Shown in pieces: positions 42,047 through 46,406 of a stretch of 46,406 nucleotides of DNA. Origin of the DNA: Oscillospiraceae bacterium (GTDB taxonomy: Bacteria > Bacillota > Clostridia > Oscillospirales > Ruminococcaceae); NCBI GenBank assembly GCA_022769565.1, contig JALEJQ010000035.1:1-46406 (forward strand). The letters are read 5' to 3'. A program made the position numbers and the translations under genes. The notes beneath the pieces were generated by a model, which did no database searches, was not told the DNA's origin, and worked only from the letters and a program-made list of their open reading frames with translations. Positions within the stretch are counted from its first letter, which is position 1. Each line of letters begins with the position of its first letter.

Positions 42047-42772
42047 TTATTCATAATCGTGTTCGCCGCTGCCTGTCTGCGCAGGACGGGAAGAGTTATA
42101 CTTCTTCCCCAGCTCGTTTATCTCCAGCTTATTCATTTTCTTTTCAAGACTTTCTATCCTTGCAAGATGCCTGCAAAGCTCCTGTGAAACGGGGTCGGGA
42201 ATGTGTATCTGGTCAAGGTCGCAGGGAGACACCTTCTGTCCGTTCCTGCGCACTATCCTTGCAGGAACGCCCACAGCCGTGCAGTTTGGGGGAACTTCCT
42301 CAAGAACAACGGCGTTTGCGGCTATCTTGGCGTTGTCGCCCACCTTAAAGGGACCGAGAACTCTTGCTCCTGCGCCAACCATAACGTTGTTGCCGAGAGT
42401 GGGGTGACGCTTTCCCTTGTCCTTGCCCGTACCGCCCAGAGTAACGCCCTGATAAACAAGGCAGTTGTCGCCTATTTCGGCAGTTTCTCCGATAACCACG
42501 CCCGAGCCGTGGTCGATAAAGAAGCCCTTGCCTATCTTTGCGCCGGGGTGTATCTCAATGCCCGTAACAAAACGTGCAAACTGGGATATTATCCTCGCCG
42601 TTACATACATCTTTTTTTCGTAAAACTTATGAGCAACACGGTACATCAGCACCGCATGAAGTCCCGAATAGGTCAGCAGTATCTCCAGCGTGCTTCTTGC
42701 CGCAGGGTCTTTCTGCTTGACCGATTCTATTTCTTCATTGAACTGCTTTTTGATATTTTCAAAACTGAACAA
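42047..42772 (-). CDS. cysE: Serine O-acetyltransferase (TTG start)
   Basis: A 241-residue hexapeptide-repeat enzyme making O-acetylserine, the precursor of cysteine. Motifs: VKQKDPAARSTLEILLTYSGLHAVLMYRVAH, the beta-helix core IGKGFFIDHGSGVVIGETAEIGDNCLVYQGVTLGG, KRHPTLGNNVMVGAGARVLG and the C-terminal VPARIVRR. The longer ATG-initiated frame (to 42988) lies over the T-box and is rejected. The TTG at 42772 is preceded by AGGAG (42782-42786) nine bases upstream and aligns with normal family starts. Only cysS follows in the operon. Confidence 0.92.
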   Translation of the reverse strand: MFSFENIKKQFNEEIESVKQKDPAARSTLEILLTYSGLHAVLMYRVAHKFYEKKMYVTARIISQFARFVTGIEIHPGAKIGKGFFIDHGSGVVIGETAEIGDNCLVYQGVTLGGTGKDKGKRHPTLGNNVMVGAGARVLGPFKVGDNAKIAANAVVLEEVPPNCTAVGVPARIVRRNGQKVSPCDLDQIHIPDPVSQELCRHLARIESLEKKMNKLEINELGKKYNSSRPAQTGSGEHDYE

Positions 42773-42804
42773 CGCATACAGCTCCTTTTCAATAATGGGG
42801 TTCT

Positions 42805-43086
42805 CTAATAACAAAAGCCGCCTTCGGAAACTTTTTATGTTCCTGAAGGCGGCGTTAAACCACGGTTCCACTTCAATTAAACGGACAAAGCCGTTCATCT
42901 TTTTTATCCTTAACGCAGAAATACGCAGACAGATACAGGTATGCACAAATGCACACGTTCCCTGCCCGAGCCGGCGGCCGCACTTCACATCTGTTCTTCC
43001 GCCGCCGTTCCACTGCCCCGACGTTCTCTGTGTTCCCGAACAAAAGCTACTCTGACCGATATGCTTTTATACTATTATATTCAGCT
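42805..43086 (-). promoter_or_regulatory. T-box riboswitch (Cys-specific) before cysE-cysS
   Basis: The leader ends with a terminator stem (42817-42853) followed by TTTTG, and immediately 5' of it the antiterminator T-box sequence GTGGAACCGTGG (42860-42871). TGGA matches the expected pairing with tRNA ending UCCA; tRNA-Cys has U as its discriminator base, which agrees with the genes controlled. A Cys codon TGC at 42980-42982 inside GAAGTGCGG is a tentative specifier. Stem I boundaries were not traced exactly. Confidence 0.88.
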
Positions 43087-43092
43087 TATAAG

Positions 43093-43121
43093 ATTATAAC
43101 ACAGTTCCCTTAAAATTGCAA
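43093..43121 (-). promoter_or_regulatory. Promoter of the T-box cysE-cysS operon
   Basis: TTGCAA (43116-43121), 17 bp, TATAAT (43093-43098) on the minus strand; leader length fits a T-box. Confidence 0.85.
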
Positions 43122-43149
43122 CTGTGATTTTTCATAATTTGCAAAGTTT

Positions 43150-43929
43150 TTATTCGGCGGAGGTGACGGAAGCCTCTTCCGATGCAGGTGCTTCTTCCGG
43201 GTCGTTTTCGGCGTTCTCGTTGATATATGCGCCGGAAATGAACTGCTCGAAGGTGTCTATGCTGCTGTCCCAGTTATCCTTGGTAGTTTCAAAGATAACG
43301 TAATAAACATCCTTGTCGCTGTAAAAATAGTACGCTCTGCCCTTGTACCATGCAACAGGTATCTTAATGTCCTTGCCATCCTCGTCCTTTAAAACGTTGC
43401 CCTCTTCATCGGTGTCATAGTCGTTCTGGGTAATGGTGTAATCGTATTTTATCGCGTCAAAGCCGGCTATGGTAGTCTTTTCAGGCTCGGAGAAATCCGT
43501 GTCGCAGCGATAGAAGATATTGTTCATCTTCATAGAAGCGCAGGCAGTATCGGCAAAGGTCTCAAGGTCCTGGAAATCCTCACGGTAGTTTGCCGCTTCA
43601 ACGCTTACCTGAGCCTTTCCGCCGTCTATAAGGTAACGGACAAACTGTGCGCCGTTCTTCTGCGACTTTACAGCAAGCTCATAGCCCTCGGGAAGGGTAT
43701 CTACGGTAAATTTGTTGATAGCAAAAACATCACCCTCGGCGACCTCTCTCATTGTACCTGCTGTAGGCACAGTAACGGTCTCGGTCTCTACAGGTACAGT
43801 TGTTTCCGAAGATGTTTCCGTCTTGTTTTTATCACCGTCGTTATTTTTTCCGCAGGCTGTAAGCATTGCAGCAGCAGCGCATACTGCCATAACAGCGGCA
43901 GCGATCCTTTTTAAATTATATTTTTTCAT
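43150..43929 (-). CDS. Lipoprotein of unknown function
   Basis: A 259-residue lipoprotein: basic start MKKYNLKRI, hydrophobic core, lipobox LTAC at about 24-27. A Thr/Glu/Val-rich linker follows (30-60), then a globular domain (65-235) with FDAIKYDYTITQNDYDTDEEG and VAWYKGRAYYFYSDKDVYYVIFETTKDNWDSSIDTFEQFI, similar in style to PsbP/DUF-type lipoproteins of Clostridia, and an acidic Glu/Ala tail. ATG 43929 follows AAGGAG; a longer frame crosses the leader. It is monocistronic, with its own promoter, and convergent with nothing. Function unknown. Confidence 0.82.
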   Translation of the reverse strand: MKKYNLKRIAAAVMAVCAAAAMLTACGKNNDGDKNKTETSSETTVPVETETVTVPTAGTMREVAEGDVFAINKFTVDTLPEGYELAVKSQKNGAQFVRYLIDGGKAQVSVEAANYREDFQDLETFADTACASMKMNNIFYRCDTDFSEPEKTTIAGFDAIKYDYTITQNDYDTDEEGNVLKDEDGKDIKIPVAWYKGRAYYFYSDKDVYYVIFETTKDNWDSSIDTFEQFISGAYINENAENDPEEAPASEEASVTSAE

Positions 43930-43968
43930 TTTGTATATTCTCCTTGTTTTCATAGATTCCATAATTCA

Positions 43969-43997
43969 ATGATAACACATATATGCCGTCAATTCAA
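43969..43997 (-). promoter_or_regulatory. Promoter of the lipoprotein gene
   Basis: TTGAAT (43992-43997), 17 bp, TATCAT (43969-43974) on the minus strand. Confidence 0.6.
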
Positions 43998-44009
43998 ATT
44001 ACAATTCGG

Positions 44010-45074
44010 TTAATTTTTATTACAATCGAGGTAGGAACGGTAACGGACTTCTCCCGAAATATCCCTGAGCCGCAGACATATCGGGTCAAAATGTCCCGAA
44101 CCGCCCCCGAAGCGTGTGTTTGAAGAAAACGCAGCATGGGGAAGGTTTATTGCAGGAAATGTAAGAACGAATCTTTTTCCGCAGGGAAGCTCGCTGCGTG
44201 TAAAGCTGCCGCCGTAACGCTTACAGAACGCTCCCGTGACATAATCGAAGAAAACACCCTCCCCGAAGCTGCCTGTTCCCGTTACGCAGGACGTTCCCGA
44301 AGCATACTCCGCAGTCAGCACCGCCTCCGCACTTCCGTCTTCAAGCCTGTGCAAATCAATATTGATACACTTTAGCTGAACATTCCCTCTGCGGCACTCC
44401 GCAACAGCGTCGGCAATGATAGTTCTGAAAGCCTTTCTGTTTAGCCTTGCATAAATACCTGCTTCAAGGTCGGTATTTACCGCAGCTTGTCCGCCAAACA
44501 GGCTTTTTAAGTCCTCCGCAGCTGCCGTAAGCTCGTCTTTAAGGCTGACGGTGTGATCTTCGGCGGTTTCTCCCGTAAGATACAAAAGCTGCTCCGGATC
44601 AATAACAGAGGATATAATGTCCGCAAGCCTGCCGTCTATGGCGTTGAGCTTATCGGTAACATCATGTCCGGGACTTGCCCCTCCTGCCGAAAGAGCACCG
44701 TATATCCCGTCTGCCGCCACAGATACCTCGGCAACGGAGCTGCGCAGCTTTGAAAAGAAATATTCAAGATACTCACGGACCGCAGGTATCTGCAAGGTCT
44801 TTTCAATAGTATTGCTGCCTGTGACTTCTATAACGGAAAGCTCCTGCTCCTTTATAACGTTGAAGGAATATGCCCTGCCGCCGAAAAAGCCGCAGCCTGC
44901 GCCCTCCGACGATGTTACAGCCTCGGTAAAGCGCCGTCTGTCCTCTTCTCCGAAGGACGAAAGCAGCTTCTCAAAGCCCTCGTTTTTGTATATTTTTTCT
45001 CCCTGTGCAACGGCTGACGGCAGCTCCGAGCGTCCGTAAATGCCGCACAGCAAGGAAAACAAGCTGTTGTCCAC
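44010..45074 (-). CDS. Soluble histidine-kinase-like protein lacking a clear phospho-acceptor His
   Basis: A 354-residue cytosolic protein without membrane segments. Residues 1-85 could be a PAS-like domain (GYFGGRAYSFNVI-type core). Residues 95-150 resemble the dimerisation helices (LRSSVAEVSVAADGIYGAL) but no His stands in the expected H-box. Residues 205-330 loosely follow the HATPase fold (LNRKAFRTIIADAVAECRRGN, FFDYVTGAFCKRYGGSF), with weak N and G boxes. Start is GTG 45074 with GGGGGAGA at good spacing. Could be a degenerate kinase or anti-sigma-type regulator. The assignment is tentative and no response regulator is nearby. Confidence 0.5.
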   Translation of the reverse strand: MDNSLFSLLCGIYGRSELPSAVAQGEKIYKNEGFEKLLSSFGEEDRRRFTEAVTSSEGAGCGFFGGRAYSFNVIKEQELSVIEVTGSNTIEKTLQIPAVREYLEYFFSKLRSSVAEVSVAADGIYGALSAGGASPGHDVTDKLNAIDGRLADIISSVIDPEQLLYLTGETAEDHTVSLKDELTAAAEDLKSLFGGQAAVNTDLEAGIYARLNRKAFRTIIADAVAECRRGNVQLKCINIDLHRLEDGSAEAVLTAEYASGTSCVTGTGSFGEGVFFDYVTGAFCKRYGGSFTRSELPCGKRFVLTFPAINLPHAAFSSNTRFGGGSGHFDPICLRLRDISGEVRYRSYLDCNKN

Positions 45075-45106
45075 AAAATCTCCCCCGTATGTTTTTGTCG
45101 GAGAAC

Positions 45107-45115
45107 ATTATACCA
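45107..45115 (-). promoter_or_regulatory. Extended -10 promoter of the kinase-like gene
   Basis: TGGTATAAT on the minus strand is an extended -10; only a weak -35 (TGGCAA) lies 17 bp upstream. Confidence 0.55.
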
Positions 45116-45257
45116 TACTTTTTGTAATTTTGCCACAGATTTTAAAAAATATTATGATTTTTCCGCATTTTATCACATTTCTGTCATTTTTACGGGCATA
45201 ATGCTTTTGTAAATGAAAAATCTTCTGCAATAAATGTTATTTTTTTATCAAAAGGTA

Positions 45258-45286
45258 TTGCCAAAATCAAAAAAATAGAGTAAAAT
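45258..45286 (+). promoter_or_regulatory. Promoter of gap
   Basis: TTGCCA (45258-45263), 17 bp, TAAAAT (45281-45286). The roughly 70-nt leader has GCGGC/GCCGC pairing. AGGAGGAAA precedes the start codon. Confidence 0.75.
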
Positions 45287-45359
45287 AATATTATGCGGCA
45301 GCGGAAACGCAAAACCGCCGCCAAGATTTTAAAATTTCTTTTTAGGAGGAAAATTTATT

Positions 45360-46397
45360 ATGTCAGTTAAAGTTGCAATCAATGGTTTCGGACGTATCGG
45401 CCGTCTCGCATTCAGACAGATGTTCGGCGCAGAGGGCTACGATGTAGTTGCTATCAACGACCTCACAAAGCCTTCCATGCTCGCTCAGCTTCTCAAGTAT
45501 GATACCGCTCAGGGCGGCTACTGCGGCAAGATCGGTGAAAACAAGCACACTGTTTCCGCTGATGATGAAGCAGGCACACTCACAGTTGACGGCAAGACCC
45601 TCAAGATCTACGCTGAAAAGGACGCTAAGGATCTTCCTTGGGGCGAGATCGGCGTTGACGTTGTTCTCGAGTGCACAGGCTTCTACTGCTCCAAGGACAA
45701 GTCTCAGGCTCACATTGACGCAGGCGCTAAGAAGGTTGTTATCTCCGCTCCTGCAGGCAATGACCTTAAGACAATCGTTTACTCCGTAAATGAAAAGACC
45801 CTTACAGCTGATGACAAGATCATCTCCGCTGCTTCCTGCACAACAAACTGCCTCGCTCCTATGGCTAAGGCTCTTAACGACTACGCTCCTATCCAGAGCG
45901 GTATCATGAGCACTATCCACGCTTACACAGGCGACCAGATGATCCTCGACGGTCCTCACAGAAAGGGCGACCTCAGAAGAGCAAGAGCAGGTGCTGCAAA
46001 CATCGTTCCTAACTCCACAGGTGCTGCAAAGGCTATCGGTCTTGTTATCCCCGAGCTCAACGGCAAGCTCATCGGTTCCGCACAGCGTGTTCCTGTAACA
46101 ACAGGCTCCACAACTATCCTTACAGCTGTTGTTAAGGGTGCTGACGTAACCAAGGAAGGCATCAACGCTGCTATGAAGGCTGCTGCTTCCGAGTCCTTCG
46201 GCTACAATGAAGATCAGATCGTTTCTTCCGACGTTATCGGTATGAGATACGGTTCCCTCTTCGACGCTACACAGACAATGGTAGCTAAGATCGCTGACGA
46301 CCTCTACGAAGTACAGGTTGTTTCCTGGTACGACAACGAGAACTCTTACACATCTCAGATGGTAAGAACGATCAAGTACTTTGCTGAACTCAAGTAA
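45360..46397 (+). CDS. gap: Glyceraldehyde-3-phosphate dehydrogenase
   Basis: A 345-residue glycolytic enzyme oxidising glyceraldehyde-3-phosphate to 1,3-bisphosphoglycerate. The NAD-binding start is [16 protein letters not shown], with Asp34 in AINDLT pointing to NAD preference. Catalytic Cys160 is in [13 protein letters not shown] and His187 in TIHAYTGDQ. The substrate loops [27 protein letters not shown] and [10 protein letters not shown] are standard. Length is close to usual, with a few residues extra around 60-80. The very strong codon bias marks it as highly expressed. The window ends 9 nt after the stop, so any operon partner (for example pgk) is out of view. Confidence 0.97.
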   Translation: MSVKVAINGFGRIGRLAFRQMFGAEGYDVVAINDLTKPSMLAQLLKYDTAQGGYCGKIGENKHTVSADDEAGTLTVDGKTLKIYAEKDAKDLPWGEIGVDVVLECTGFYCSKDKSQAHIDAGAKKVVISAPAGNDLKTIVYSVNEKTLTADDKIISAASCTTNCLAPMAKALNDYAPIQSGIMSTIHAYTGDQMILDGPHRKGDLRRARAGAANIVPNSTGAAKAIGLVIPELNGKLIGSAQRVPVTTGSTTILTAVVKGADVTKEGINAAMKAAASESFGYNEDQIVSSDVIGMRYGSLFDATQTMVAKIADDLYEVQVVSWYDNENSYTSQMVRTIKYFAELK

Positions 46398-46406
46398 GTT
46401 CGATTT

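Noticed and set aside
42203-42808. 201-codon open frame opposite cysE
   Set aside because: Lies across both cysE and the T-box terminator; no independent evidence.

Overview
The window reads as chromosome from a low-GC, gut-type Gram-positive anaerobe, most likely a Ruminococcus-like member of the Oscillospiraceae. The grounds are strong AGGAGG-type ribosome binding sites, many consensus TTGACA-17-TATAAT promoters, U-tailed intrinsic terminators, a Cys T-box, WYL and ECF regulators and lipobox lipoproteins. Species cannot be fixed from sequence alone. No rRNA, tRNA, CRISPR array, integrase or full insertion sequence was seen.

The left edge (1-1700) is decaying: a lipoprotein cut by the window end, then two divergent gene remnants that have both lost their 5' halves. 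One remnant is broken again by a 100-bp MITE. From 1716 to 5242 lie an HtrA-type protease and a soluble diguanylate cyclase with a sugar-binding-protein-like sensor. A second MITE (5296-5454) of the same family touches the stop codon of the next gene.

From 5455 to 20613 is a nearly complete Gram-positive type IV pilus locus in four transcription units: (i) a pilin unit of two prepilins, a membrane-anchored C39-like peptidase and a third prepilin with its own promoter; (ii) pilB-pilT; (iii) a divergent prepilin peptidase gene; (iv) pilC, a fused pilM-pilN, pilO, a 909-residue PilX/GspK-like protein and two minor prepilins. No secretin is present, as expected for a single-membrane cell.

From 21102 to 28856 come a GT2 glycosyltransferase with an Ig-like front half, NADP-type glutamate dehydrogenase, a methyl-accepting chemotaxis protein, an HD-GYP phosphodiesterase and a WYL regulator. 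The diguanylate cyclase, the HD-GYP enzyme, PilB's N-terminal MshEN-like region and the chemoreceptor together suggest c-di-GMP and chemosensory control of the pili (inference).

From 29010 to 36507 are a three-gene small-molecule-protection-like operon (DUF3795/PNPOx, ClbS/DfsB-like, GyrI-like), a three-domain surface enzyme (acyltransferase-3, CapA, SGNH) and glycogen phosphorylase. The 650 bp after glycogen phosphorylase hold an unusual run of hairpins. From 37155 to 46397 are a spore-envelope-like operon (SpoIID and peptidoglycan-binding domains), an ECF sigma remnant, a T-box-controlled cysE-cysS operon, a lipoprotein, a histidine-kinase-like protein without a clear phospho-acceptor His, and gap (GAPDH).
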